A DNA stretch of 64,000 nt. Source: SIG77 sp045589595 (GTDB lineage Bacteria > Verrucomicrobiota > Lentisphaeria > Victivallales > UBA1829). The position numbers were made by a program, and so were the translations under genes. Where the stretch lies: contig JAZNPK010000011.1 of assembly GCA_045589595.1 (NCBI GenBank), positions 1-64,000 on the forward strand, given 5' to 3'. Shown piece by piece: positions 24,935-34,227 of the stretch (position 1 is its first letter; every line of letters begins with the position of its first letter). The notes beneath the pieces are model-generated. The model made no database searches, was not told where the DNA came from, and worked only from the letters and a program-made list of their open reading frames with translations.

Positions 24935-26194
24935 ATGGAGAAGAAACGAGTTGTGATTACCGGTATGGGGGCAATTTCCTGCGTGGGAAATGATGTCGCG
25001 ACCATGTGGGATTCGCTGGTAAACGGACGGTGCGGGATCGATCGTGTTACGATCTTTGACGCCTCCACATGCAAGACCCAGATCGCCGGCGAAGTCAAGG
25101 GATTCGACCCCTTGAAATATATGGATTCGAAAGATGCCCGTCGTTTCGACGATTATTGTATATTTGCAATCGCAGCCTGCCGTGAAGCGTTGGAAGATGC
25201 AGGGCTGCCTATGGATTTCCGCAATGAAGGTTCTCCCGTGGAACCGGACCGCGTCGGTGTGATCATCGGCAGCGGGATCGGCGGTATGCGTACGATTGAA
25301 CGTGATGCACGCGTGCTGGTGGACAAAGGTCCTTCCCGGATCAGCCCCTTCTTCATTCCCATGCTCATCGCCAATATGGCATCCGGTCAGATCGCCATTA
25401 TGCACGGCGCCCAGGGACCCAACTATGCGGCAGTTTCCGCCTGTTCCAGCGGTACTCACGCGATCGCGGATGCGTTTTACAGCATTCAGCGCGGCGATAC
25501 CGATATGATGATCACCGGCGGTGCGGAAGCATCCGTTTCCGAACTCGGTTTCGGCGGTTTCTGTTCCATGAAAGCCATGAGTACCCGCAATGATGATCCC
25601 AAACATGCATCACGCCCCTTCGATAAAGACCGTGACGGATTCATTATGAGTGAAGGTGCCGGTATTCTGATCCTTGAAGAATATGAACACGCGAAGGCGC
25701 GTGGTGCGAAGATCTACGCGGAAATTGCCGGAGCCGGTGCCACCGGAGATGCTTATCACATCACGAGCCCCGCGCCCAACGGTGACGGTGCCGCCAGAGC
25801 CATTGCCATGGCGCTGCGTTCTGCACAGATCGACCGTTCGCTTGTCGATTACATCAATGCCCACGGGACCAGTACGCATCTGAACGATATGTACGAGACT
25901 CAGGCGATCAAAACGGTGTTCGGCGAAGATGCCCGCAAAATCGCCATGAGCAGTACCAAAGGTACCATGGGACATGGTCTTGGGGCAGCCGGCGGTTTTG
26001 AAACGATCATCTGCGCCAAAGTCATTCAGTCGGGGATCATTCCGCCGACGATCAACTATACTACGCCCGATCCGGATTGCGATCTGGATTGCACGCCCAA
26101 CACGGCGCGTGAACGGAAAGTCGATATTGCGGTCAATACGAACCTCGGGTTCGGCGGTCACAATGGTGTCATTGTGCTGCGCCGCTGTGAATAA
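24935..26194 (+). CDS. fabF: 3-oxoacyl-ACP synthase II
   Basis: It condenses malonyl-ACP with acyl-ACP. The 419-residue protein has the Cys-His-His triad: Cys in SACSSGTHAI, His in NAHGTSTHLND, and His in KGTMGHGLGAAGG. The start VVITGMGAISCVG and the end NLGFGGHNG are the family signatures. It lies 129 bases after acpP behind a terminator, so it needs its own promoter or readthrough; a TTGACA at about 24894 is a candidate -35. Confidence 0.95.
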   Translation: MEKKRVVITGMGAISCVGNDVATMWDSLVNGRCGIDRVTIFDASTCKTQIAGEVKGFDPLKYMDSKDARRFDDYCIFAIAACREALEDAGLPMDFRNEGSPVEPDRVGVIIGSGIGGMRTIERDARVLVDKGPSRISPFFIPMLIANMASGQIAIMHGAQGPNYAAVSACSSGTHAIADAFYSIQRGDTDMMITGGAEASVSELGFGGFCSMKAMSTRNDDPKHASRPFDKDRDGFIMSEGAGILILEEYEHAKARGAKIYAEIAGAGATGDAYHITSPAPNGDGAARAIAMALRSAQIDRSLVDYINAHGTSTHLNDMYETQAIKTVFGEDARKIAMSSTKGTMGHGLGAAGGFETIICAKVIQSGIIPPTINYTTPDPDCDLDCTPNTARERKVDIAVNTNLGFGGHNGVIVLRRCE

Positions 26195-26235
26195 TTCTGC
26201 AGAAGATAAAACAAACAAAATCAGGAGGTTCGGTT

Positions 26236-27072
26236 ATGAGTTCAAAATGGATCTTTCCCGCAGCTGGAATGATGTTGCTTGCCCTGACGGCATGTCAGAC
26301 CAAACAGGATGTGCCTGTACCTGATGATCCTCAGGCCCAGACATGGAGTCCCGCCATCAAGGCGGCTTACCCCGATTGGCAGCCCACAAAGGATGCTCCG
26401 GTTGGAAACGCCGATTATGAAGCACTGTTCGCTGCGAAGCCCCAGGCTCCGGCTCCGGCAGTGATCGAAGCACCCGCACCTGCTCCGGTGGCACCTGCTC
26501 CGGTGATCGACGAAGTGGAAAAAGCAAAATATCCGATCCTCTACGCTCCGGTCCCGGACAAAGTCCGTCTGGATATTACGGAAAAGGGCGATTGTCTGGT
26601 GAACGGTGTCGTTCTGCCGATGGAAATCGTTCAGAAATACCTGAAAGCCATTGTGAAAGCTCACGGTGCGGCATCTGTGGCGATCGTCTATCCCCAGACT
26701 GCCAAAGTTCCCGCCGGTAAAGTCAATGCCGTGCTGGATCTCTGCCGTCAGGAAAAAATCGCCAGTGTTTCTCTGGTGATGCCTGCCGCTCCGGCTCCTG
26801 CTCCCGCTGCTCCGGCTGCCGGGAAAAAAGTTCCTGCCCCCGTCAAAAAGAGTGTCCGCATGGTGGTGGACAGTTCCAAGCCTGCCACAGAATATATTGT
26901 GCAGAAAGACGACAGTCTCAGCGCGATCGCGCTCAAGCAGTACAAAAATGCTGCGCATTGGGTATTCATCTACAATGCCAACAAAAATGTTCTGAAAAAC
27001 CCGAATCGGTTGTCCCCGAAGATGAAGCTGCAGATCCCTGCATTGAAGGCTGCCGAAACACCTGAAAAATAA
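26236..27072 (+). CDS. lipoprotein with ExbD-like and LysM domains
   Basis: The 278-residue protein has a lipoprotein signal (ALTAC, lipidated Cys20). A Pro/Ala-rich linker follows (~75-100). Then comes a segment, ~105-182, that resembles the periplasmic domain of ExbD/TolR: VRLDITEKGDCLVNG, EIVQKYLKAIVKAH, SVAIVYPQTAKVPAG, VNAVLDLCRQEKIASVSLV. A second Ala/Pro linker leads to a C-terminal LysM (~225-272) with TEYIVQKDDSLSAIALKQY. By family, LysM binds peptidoglycan. The protein lacks the ExbD membrane helix and is instead lipid-anchored, so it would not conduct protons. It is the first gene of the operon running to xseA, 4 bases before phoH. Confidence 0.75.
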   Translation: MSSKWIFPAAGMMLLALTACQTKQDVPVPDDPQAQTWSPAIKAAYPDWQPTKDAPVGNADYEALFAAKPQAPAPAVIEAPAPAPVAPAPVIDEVEKAKYPILYAPVPDKVRLDITEKGDCLVNGVVLPMEIVQKYLKAIVKAHGAASVAIVYPQTAKVPAGKVNAVLDLCRQEKIASVSLVMPAAPAPAPAAPAAGKKVPAPVKKSVRMVVDSSKPATEYIVQKDDSLSAIALKQYKNAAHWVFIYNANKNVLKNPNRLSPKMKLQIPALKAAETPEK

Positions 27073-27076
27073 TCTT

Positions 27077-28132
27077 ATGAAGATAAAGGACGAACCGTCG
27101 TCTGACGACGGTGTTCCGCGATCGGCGGAACAACAAAGGGAGTCAGGCGGACAGCGTTGTTATTTTGACAGCGCTGCCACGCTTCTTGCAATTTTTGCCG
27201 GTGATCTGACCGGCAATCTCAAACTTGCCTCGGAACGGCTGGGGATCCATTTTGTCTCCCGCGACAACTGGGTCCTGCCGGAGAGCGGTGACGCGGCAAC
27301 CGCTGAACGGTTTCTGGATTCTTTGCAGGAAATGTACCGGATGACCGGGATCCCCCTGCTCCAGCAGGATTTCGACCGTATTCTTTCTGCCGCGGCTGAA
27401 AACCGTACCGGTGACCTGAAAGATCTTTTTGCAGAACGGATCAAAGTTGCGCCCCGCAAACGTGAGATCATGCCCCGGACACCCGTCCAGCTGGAATATG
27501 TCCGTGCGCTGCGGAAAATGCCTGTAGTCTTCGGGATCGGACCTGCCGGTACGGGCAAAACTTATCTTGCGATGGCGATGGCGGTTTCCGGTCTTCTTGC
27601 CGGAGAATGGGACCGGATCATTCTGACCCGTCCTGCGGTCGAAGCGGGCGAAAATCTGGGATTTCTCCCCGGCAAACTGGAGGAAAAGATCAATCCGTAT
27701 CTGCGTCCGCTCTATGATGCGCTTTATGATATGGTGGATTTTGCCGATGCGGAACAGTTGATCGCCCGGAATGTGATCGAAGTTGCGCCGTTGGCATTCA
27801 TGCGGGGCAGGACGCTGAACAACGCCTTTGTGATCCTTGACGAAGCCCAGAACGCCACGCCGGAACAGATGCTGATGTTTCTGACGCGTCTCGGATTCAA
27901 ATCCCACTGCGTGATCTGCGGCGACCCGTCCCAGACAGACCTGCCCCACCGGAAAGCCTCCGGTCTGCTGGATGCCGTGCGGCGTCTGGAACATATTCCG
28001 GAGATCGCGGTCTGCCGTTTCGGATCCGGAGATGTGGTGCGGCACCGTCTGGTGGAAAAGATCGTCAACGCTTACGAACAGAAACACAGTGCGGCGGTGT
28101 CGGAACAGCCTGAAACGGAGGAGCAGTCATGA
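27077..28132 (+). CDS. phoH: PhoH-family ATPase
   Basis: The 351-residue protein has the PhoH P-loop GIGPAGTGKTYLAMA (~150), ILTRPAVEAGENLGFLPG, a Walker B FVILDEAQNATPEQM, and GDPSQTDLP. An N-terminal ~100-residue domain matches the KH-like start of the YbeZ type (LASERLGIHFVSRDNW). PhoH/YbeZ is an ATPase and probable RNA helicase that works with YbeY in rRNA maturation; ybeY lies two genes downstream, as in many bacteria. It overlaps the next gene by 4 bp. Confidence 0.92.
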   Translation: MKIKDEPSSDDGVPRSAEQQRESGGQRCYFDSAATLLAIFAGDLTGNLKLASERLGIHFVSRDNWVLPESGDAATAERFLDSLQEMYRMTGIPLLQQDFDRILSAAAENRTGDLKDLFAERIKVAPRKREIMPRTPVQLEYVRALRKMPVVFGIGPAGTGKTYLAMAMAVSGLLAGEWDRIILTRPAVEAGENLGFLPGKLEEKINPYLRPLYDALYDMVDFADAEQLIARNVIEVAPLAFMRGRTLNNAFVILDEAQNATPEQMLMFLTRLGFKSHCVICGDPSQTDLPHRKASGLLDAVRRLEHIPEIAVCRFGSGDVVRHRLVEKIVNAYEQKHSAAVSEQPETEEQS

Positions 28133-30573
28133 TTTCAGAATTGCGGTCGAAACTGCATCAGATCTTTTCACGTTCGCCGGTTATTTCGGCGGTGATCCTC
28201 ACATTTGTCATGTTCATCTGCTTTGTGATCCTGATCCTGATCCCGGCGGAAGCGGATGCGCCGGAAGTGGCAGTGGGGATGTCTCTGCAGTCGCCCATTT
28301 ATTCCAATATCAGTTTCCAGTATAACGATCGTGAAGCGTCGCGGAAAGCCGGAGATGCGGCGGAGGAGCGTGTTCCCCACTATTATCAGTTGAACGGGGA
28401 GGAGCGTAATGCCCAGCTGGCGGCATTGGATGAATTGTTCAATGAGATCCGCAGCCGTATCCGGTCACTGGAAGCGAACCGGTCCTATTCCATTCAGGAA
28501 AGTCTTGATCCGGATTCGGTGAAATCCAAAGTCCAGCGTCTTTCAAAAGAGGCGGCGGAAGTTTTCCGGGATGTGGCTGTGGCGCAACGGCTTGACACCT
28601 GTTTTGCCGCGTGGAAAGATATTGTCCGGAACGGTATCCTGCCCCGGAATGTGGAAACTGCGGGAACGGAACATCTGATTGCCAACGAGCGTATTCTTGT
28701 GTGCTGCGATTCCGAAGGATGGCGCAGAACGGTCCCGGTTCCGGCAACATCATTTATGCGTCTTCAGGGAATGGTGGAACGGATGACTGCCGATGTATGC
28801 CGTCATCTGGCATTTTCAGCGGACCCGGACGGCAAAGTCCAGGCGGAGATCCATGCGCTGTTTCAGGGTTTGATGAAAAGTACCTTGAGTTATGATGAGC
28901 GTGAGACCGGTCGCCGCCGTGCAGAGGCGCGGAACAAAGCGCAGGTCTATCAGGAGATCCTGAGCGGGCAGATCCTGATCCCGAAATCTTCCAGTCTGAC
29001 AGCGGACGAAGTGATGCTGTACAAAGCGTATCAGGAAGCACTGAACGCCAGAAGCGGACTGAATCTGAAAGTGAAATATCTGCCGATGATCCATAAAGCC
29101 GCCATGGTGCTGGCAATGGTCTTTTTCATCTGTATTTACATTGTCCACATCCACCCGGAAGTTGCCCGGAGCAACCGGTCCATCTGGCTGATGGGTGGCA
29201 TTACGATCATCACGCTGTTGGCGTTCCGTGTGGTCGCGGGACTCTTTTTCCAGTTGACGGATGCGCTTGAGATCCCCCAGCTGCTGATCTTTCTGGTGTT
29301 GCCGCTGGCAGTGCCGACGCTGCTGATCTCGGTGATCTTCGGGTTCCGGACGGCGATTTTTATCGGTCTCTTTACCGGCGGGATCGCAGCATTGGCGCTG
29401 GGAAATTCCTTCCCCACTGTGCTGACGGGGCTGCTGGTTTGCGGTACTGCCGGTTTTGTGGTGCGTTACACCACGGACTATAAGAAATTTTTTATCCGTT
29501 CCTTCCTCGCCTGTACACTGACGACTGCGTTTGCGGCGGCGGTGTTTGCCGGCGATTATCTGTTCCGCAGCGAAATGGACGGCGCCCTTGAAGCCGGAAA
29601 GGCAATGACCGAACTGCCGGTGCCGGTCAAGACGGCGGAACAGGCGGACAAAGCGGAGGACGACGGCAAGATCCTCGGTATTCAGGTTTTCAAGCCCGGT
29701 ACAAAGGAAATGACGCCCCGGTTTGCCTATCGTGCGCGGACGATCCTGATCGGTCTGGGCGCCGTGCCGCTGGCATCGGGGATGATCACAGCTCTGCTGG
29801 CGCTGTTGATCCTGTTTCTGCTGGAATCATTGTTCGGCGTCGTCTCCAATATGTCCTATCTCTCATTTACGGACAGAAATCATAAGTTGTTGAAAGAGCT
29901 GCAGTTGAATGCGCCGGGGACTTATCATCACTGCGAGCGTGTGGCGTTGCTGGCGGAAAATGCCGCCCGCGCGATCGGACTTGATCCTGTGCGTGTTCAG
30001 GCGTGCGCGTTGTTCCATGATGTGGGGAAACTGAAATATCCCGGGATGTTCACGGAAAACAATGCGCCGGGCGAAAATATGCTGACCGGTATGCCGCCGC
30101 TGGAAAGTGCGGGGATCATCCGCGAACACGTGACCCACGGTCTGGAACTGGCGAAAAAATACCGTTTGCCCAAACTGCTTCAGGATGCGATCAGTTCTCA
30201 TCACGGCACGGACTTTATTTCATTCTTCTACGAACAGGCGAAACAGAATGGCGGTACAGACGGTCTGCAGGAAAAAGATTACCGTTACAACGGTCCGCTG
30301 CCGGAAGAAAAAGAAGTGATCCTGGTATCTCTGGCGGATTGCAGTGAAGCCGCGGTCCAGAGTATCGAAAAAATGACGCCGGAGACCATCCGCGAAATGG
30401 TGGAACTGGTGTTTGAACGGAAACAGAAAGCCGGACAACTGAACGACTCCCGGTTGTCCCTGAAAGAGATGTATATTGTCCGCAACGCTTTTATTGACAC
30501 GCTGATCTCCATGCACAAAAAGCGTATTTCTTATCCCGGAGTCAAAACCGGCAGGGAAGCAGAACAGATATGA
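28129..30573 (+). CDS. 7TM-HD phosphodiesterase (PgpH-type)
   Basis: The 814-residue membrane protein has an N-terminal TM, a large extracytoplasmic 7TMR-HDED domain (~50-310), a cluster of membrane helices (~320-500), and a cytoplasmic HD domain. The HD ligands are visible in YHHCERVALLAENAA, CALFHDVGKLKYP, HVTHGLEL, SSHHGT and SLADCSEAAVQ. In Firmicutes the family (PgpH) hydrolyses cyclic-di-AMP and responds to the outside signal through HDED; whether this organism makes c-di-AMP is not shown here. It sits between phoH and ybeY, overlapping both by 4 bp. That order is conserved in many bacteria. Confidence 0.9.
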   Translation: MISELRSKLHQIFSRSPVISAVILTFVMFICFVILILIPAEADAPEVAVGMSLQSPIYSNISFQYNDREASRKAGDAAEERVPHYYQLNGEERNAQLAALDELFNEIRSRIRSLEANRSYSIQESLDPDSVKSKVQRLSKEAAEVFRDVAVAQRLDTCFAAWKDIVRNGILPRNVETAGTEHLIANERILVCCDSEGWRRTVPVPATSFMRLQGMVERMTADVCRHLAFSADPDGKVQAEIHALFQGLMKSTLSYDERETGRRRAEARNKAQVYQEILSGQILIPKSSSLTADEVMLYKAYQEALNARSGLNLKVKYLPMIHKAAMVLAMVFFICIYIVHIHPEVARSNRSIWLMGGITIITLLAFRVVAGLFFQLTDALEIPQLLIFLVLPLAVPTLLISVIFGFRTAIFIGLFTGGIAALALGNSFPTVLTGLLVCGTAGFVVRYTTDYKKFFIRSFLACTLTTAFAAAVFAGDYLFRSEMDGALEAGKAMTELPVPVKTAEQADKAEDDGKILGIQVFKPGTKEMTPRFAYRARTILIGLGAVPLASGMITALLALLILFLLESLFGVVSNMSYLSFTDRNHKLLKELQLNAPGTYHHCERVALLAENAARAIGLDPVRVQACALFHDVGKLKYPGMFTENNAPGENMLTGMPPLESAGIIREHVTHGLELAKKYRLPKLLQDAISSHHGTDFISFFYEQAKQNGGTDGLQEKDYRYNGPLPEEKEVILVSLADCSEAAVQSIEKMTPETIREMVELVFERKQKAGQLNDSRLSLKEMYIVRNAFIDTLISMHKKRISYPGVKTGREAEQI

Positions 30574-31049
30574 ATATTTCCATTTCGTGGCGCACAGAAA
30601 AACGATTTCTCCGACCGGATCCCCGGAAGGTCAGACGGCTTGCCGAACGCATTGCCGGATTGGCTGGAACCGGTTTGACGGATGACGGAAACCTGGGCGT
30701 CAGTTTTCTGTCATCTGAAAAAATGACGGAAGTGAACTGGGATTATCTCCGTCATATTGGAGATACAGACGTCATTTGCTTTGATTACCGCGAAAGTGAC
30801 GGAGATTTTGACGGCGGAGTTGACATACTGATCTGCCCGACAGTTGCGGATCGTGAAGCTGCGAAACGGGATCTGCCCTATGCGGAGGAAATAACGCTTT
30901 ATCTGACCCACGGACTGCTCCATGCAGCCGGAGAAGATGATTTGAAACCTGAATTGAAACGGAAGATGCGCCGCGCCGAAAAACGGGTCATGGCAGTGAT
31001 CAGACAGGAGTTTGATCTGGCATCCATTTTCCGGAAAGCTGAGGCATAA
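30570..31049 (+). CDS. ybeY: endoribonuclease YbeY (rRNA maturation factor)
   Basis: The 159-residue protein matches YbeY by position after phoH/HD and by the metal-binding loop YLTHGLLHAAGEDD. The usual H-x3-H-x5-H triad keeps the first two His, but the third is Asp. Asp can ligate zinc, so the site may still work, but this is a clear deviation. YbeY acts in 16S rRNA 3' processing and ribosome quality control. It overlaps the upstream gene by 4 bp and lies 2 bases before the CorC-type gene. Confidence 0.85.
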   Translation: MNISISWRTEKRFLRPDPRKVRRLAERIAGLAGTGLTDDGNLGVSFLSSEKMTEVNWDYLRHIGDTDVICFDYRESDGDFDGGVDILICPTVADREAAKRDLPYAEEITLYLTHGLLHAAGEDDLKPELKRKMRRAEKRVMAVIRQEFDLASIFRKAEA

Positions 31050-31051
31050 CA

Positions 31052-32347
31052 ATGGCATCTGTGTATTACTATGAACTTCTGGGCGTTGCATTTCTGCTGC
31101 TGCTCTGGCTGACCTGCGTGTTTGAGGCGTTCGACAGTCTCTCCGGCGGCAGGATCCGCAAAGTGGAAAACACCAATCCGAAACTGGCGGAAAAAATGGA
31201 AATATGGATGGAGCACGACGACGGGCTCCGCGCCGTTCTGAAAATGCTGATGTTCGTCAGTGCGTCTCTGGTGGGCGTGCTGGGATATCTGGTGCTGGTC
31301 AACCTTATGGGGGCGGAATTTGCCCGGAAATGGTGGTGGGCGGGTATTATCGTTGCCATTACCGCTGCGAGTATGCTCTGCGAACTGTTTGCCCGTTTTA
31401 TTCTGTACCGGCTGTATATTTTCATGCTCCGGACGGCGATTCCCCCGCTTTATTTTCTTTCCAGATCCGTTTTTCTGCCCTTTGTGTGGATCCTTGAAAA
31501 AGTGACCGATACCACGGAGGACTGGCATAAACTGGAACACGGCGATGAAAAAGTCAGTGTGGAAGACGAGATCATGTCCTACGTGGATAATTACGCGGAT
31601 GATGCCAACAGCGACCTTCAGGAAGGTGAAAAACAGATGATCCGCGGGATCCTTGAGATCGGCGATATGTCTGTGCGCGAGATCATGACGCCCCGCGTGG
31701 ACCTGTTTGCCATTTCCGGCAGTTCCTCGGTGGCGGATGCGAAAAAACTTTTTATTGAGTCGGGTCACAGCCGGATCCCCGTTTACGGCAGAAACATTGA
31801 CGAGATCAAAGGTATTCTTTACGCCAAAGATTTTCTGGATGAAAAGAATACATCGGGCAAATCCCTGCTGCAGCTCGCTCATACACCGATCTTCATTCCT
31901 GAGACGAAAGAAGTGGCGGAACTGCTGGAAGAGATCAAACGGTCCCGGAATCACTTTGCTGTGATCATTGACGAGTTCGGCGGGACGTCCGGCGTTGTCA
32001 CCTTTGAGGATATCATTGAGGAGATCGTGGGCGAAGTCCATGACGAATACGATACGGAGCAGGATTTTGAAAAACGCCCCCAGCAGATGCCCGACGGCTC
32101 CATTGAACTGGAAGGCAGAACATCCGTTTCCATCGTCAATGAGATCGCCGATGTGGATCTGCCGGAAGATGAAGATACCGATACCATCGGCGGCTACATC
32201 TGCTCCGAACTGGGCAGGATCCCGGAACCCGGCACGGAATATGTGATCCCCAACCGGCTGAAAGTCAAAGTGCTTGACGCCGATACGCGCAGGATCAAGA
32301 CCCTCCGTCTGATGCTGCTGGATGAAGAGGGCGCGGAAAATGCCTGA
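31052..32347 (+). CDS. CorC/HlyC-type CBS-domain membrane protein
   Basis: The 431-residue protein has N-terminal DUF21-like membrane helices (~1-140). A tandem CBS pair (~200-320) includes IMTPRVDLFAISGSSSVADAKKLFIESGHSRIPVYG and VIIDEFGGTSGVVTFEDIIEEIVGEVHDEYD. A C-terminal transporter-associated CorC_HlyC domain (GRTSVSIVNEIADVDLPEDE) follows. Members bind adenosine nucleotides at CBS and affect Mg2+/Co2+ transport. It sits in the phoH-HD-ybeY-corC arrangement known from proteobacteria. Confidence 0.9.
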   Translation: MASVYYYELLGVAFLLLLWLTCVFEAFDSLSGGRIRKVENTNPKLAEKMEIWMEHDDGLRAVLKMLMFVSASLVGVLGYLVLVNLMGAEFARKWWWAGIIVAITAASMLCELFARFILYRLYIFMLRTAIPPLYFLSRSVFLPFVWILEKVTDTTEDWHKLEHGDEKVSVEDEIMSYVDNYADDANSDLQEGEKQMIRGILEIGDMSVREIMTPRVDLFAISGSSSVADAKKLFIESGHSRIPVYGRNIDEIKGILYAKDFLDEKNTSGKSLLQLAHTPIFIPETKEVAELLEEIKRSRNHFAVIIDEFGGTSGVVTFEDIIEEIVGEVHDEYDTEQDFEKRPQQMPDGSIELEGRTSVSIVNEIADVDLPEDEDTDTIGGYICSELGRIPEPGTEYVIPNRLKVKVLDADTRRIKTLRLMLLDEEGAENA

Positions 32348-33032
32348 CCCCGCTCCGGCAAAAACATCTTTCGCCGCGAAGATCCGCAATGCCGCCATTA
32401 CCGGCGTATTTGTGGTCATTCCCATCTTTCTTTCTCTGTGGATCGGTTGGATCATTTATGATTCCCTGACATCCTGGGGCGTTATGTTTGCCGACCGGCT
32501 GCCGCGGATCGAAGCGATCTCTCCCTTCTGGCGGATGCAGTTGATCCGGGTGCTGTGTCTCTTCTGCATGTTTCTGCTGCTGGTCCTTGCCGGAGCGTTG
32601 ACGAAACTGGCGTTGGGACAGCGTCTGCTCCGGGCGGCGCAGCAGCTTCTGCTGAAAGTGCCGATCATCAATTTTATTTATTCGACCTGCAAACAGATCG
32701 GCGATGCCGTCTGGGGCGCAAAAGGCGGCAATATGTTCCATCAGGTGGTGCTGTTTGAATATCCCCGGCGCGGATCGTGGGCGATCGGTTTTCTTACCAA
32801 CGAAAACCGGGAATCTTTTGAAGTCACCCGGAAACTCGGCGACCGGGATATGGTCAGTGTATTTATTCCGACAACGCCCAACCCCACCAGCGGATTTCTC
32901 TTTTTCCTGCCGCGAGAAGATTGTATTTTTCTTGATATGAGCGTTTCAGACGCTATGAAACTGATCGTCAGCTGTGGCGGTGTGATCCCTGCCGGAACCG
33001 CAGATGCACTGAAAGATGATGTTCATGGATGA
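32340..33032 (+). CDS. DUF502-family inner-membrane protein
   Basis: The 230-residue protein has two N-terminal membrane helices (GVFVVIPIFLSLWIGWIIY and LIRVLCLFCMFLLLVLAGAL), then PIINFIYSTCKQIGDA and VVLFEYPRRGSWAIGFLT, typical of DUF502. VSVFIPTTPNPTSGFLFFLP follows, the family's core motif. The biochemical function of DUF502 is not known. The ATG at 32340 overlaps the upstream stop by 8 bases, and GAGGG lies before it; an earlier in-frame ATG at 32322 is possible. It also overlaps xseA. Confidence 0.85.
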   Translation: MPDPAPAKTSFAAKIRNAAITGVFVVIPIFLSLWIGWIIYDSLTSWGVMFADRLPRIEAISPFWRMQLIRVLCLFCMFLLLVLAGALTKLALGQRLLRAAQQLLLKVPIINFIYSTCKQIGDAVWGAKGGNMFHQVVLFEYPRRGSWAIGFLTNENRESFEVTRKLGDRDMVSVFIPTTPNPTSGFLFFLPREDCIFLDMSVSDAMKLIVSCGGVIPAGTADALKDDVHG

Positions 33033-34224
33033 TGCCCGTGAACAGATCTGGAGTGTTTCCGAAGTCACTGCCATGGTGCGGGAACTTCTGGAACAGAGCC
33101 TGCTGCCGATCCGAGTCTGCGGCGAGATCGGCAATCTGACCATTCACCGTTCCGGTCACGTTTATATGACGGTCAAGGACCGTTTTTCGCAGATGCGTGC
33201 GGTCTTTTTCAATGGTGCCGCCCAATGCCGCGCACTGGATCTGCGTCAGGGCGCGGAAGTGGAACTGCTGGGTAAACTCACATTGTATCAGGCGGGCGGG
33301 GAATTTCAGATGAATGTCCGCTCCATCCGCCTGAAAGGTGTGGGGACCCTGCAGGAACAGTTTGATGCGCTGAAACGGAAACTTGCCGCCGAAGGATTGT
33401 TTGACGAAGCCCGGAAAAAAGAAATTCCCTTTTTCTGCAGACGGATCGGGCTGATCACATCCCCGTCCGGGGCGGCAGTCCGCGACTTTATTCAGGTGGC
33501 AACACGCCGTTTTCCCGGTCTTGAACTGCGGATCTGTCCCGCTCCGGTCCAGGGGAAGGGGGCGGAAAACAAACTGGCGGCAGCCATCCGTTTTTTCAAC
33601 CGTACCGGCGGCGTGGATGTGATCGTTCTGACCCGGGGCGGCGGCTCGCTGGAAGATCTGTGGCCATTCAATGAAGAAGTGTTGGCGCGTGCCATTGCCG
33701 CAAGTGAGATCCCGGTTGTCAGCGCAGTGGGACACGAAATCGATTTCACCATTGCAGATTTTACGGCGGATATGCGCGCACCGACGCCGTCGGCTGCAGC
33801 AGAAATGCTTGTACCGGAAAAAGATACGCTCCGCCGGGATATCCGCCAGTTTACCAACCGGATCACCAATGCCATGCGTGTGGCACTGCTGCAGTCGGAA
33901 AAACGGCTGGAAAAAGTCCGTCTCCCCAATATCCTCCAGCGGATGGAACGGAGCAATCAGGAACGGAAACAGCGGGTGGATATGGCGGCGGACCGCATAT
34001 TCGATCTGATCAGCGGACATGCCGCCGGTTTGCAGCAGCGTCTGATCCAGGCGGAAAATACAGTGCGGCTCTGTTCGCCCATGAACACGGTGCGGCGGGG
34101 CTTTGCCATCCTGAAAGATCCGGTGACCGGCAAACCCGTAACGACTGTGGGCGGCGCAAAAGCCGCCGGACACCTGAATGCGATCCTTTCCGACGGCACG
34201 GTCTCCGTGGATGTGACGGAGTGA
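33016..34224 (+). CDS. xseA: exodeoxyribonuclease VII large subunit
   Basis: It degrades single-stranded DNA to oligonucleotides together with XseB. The 402-residue protein starts with an OB-fold (IWSVSEVTAMVRELLEQ, VCGEIGNLTIHRSGHVYMTVKD). The catalytic core includes RRIGLITSPSGAAVRDF, VIVLTRGGGSLEDLWPFNEE and PVVSAVGHEIDFTIADF. A coiled coil (~270-350) follows, then the C-terminal RGFAIL. Three Met codons crowd the start (33016, 33019, 33025). It overlaps the DUF502 stop. No xseB follows; the next gene is convergent. Confidence 0.92.
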   Translation: MMFMDDAREQIWSVSEVTAMVRELLEQSLLPIRVCGEIGNLTIHRSGHVYMTVKDRFSQMRAVFFNGAAQCRALDLRQGAEVELLGKLTLYQAGGEFQMNVRSIRLKGVGTLQEQFDALKRKLAAEGLFDEARKKEIPFFCRRIGLITSPSGAAVRDFIQVATRRFPGLELRICPAPVQGKGAENKLAAAIRFFNRTGGVDVIVLTRGGGSLEDLWPFNEEVLARAIAASEIPVVSAVGHEIDFTIADFTADMRAPTPSAAAEMLVPEKDTLRRDIRQFTNRITNAMRVALLQSEKRLEKVRLPNILQRMERSNQERKQRVDMAADRIFDLISGHAAGLQQRLIQAENTVRLCSPMNTVRRGFAILKDPVTGKPVTTVGGAKAAGHLNAILSDGTVSVDVTE

Positions 34225-34227
34225 TTT

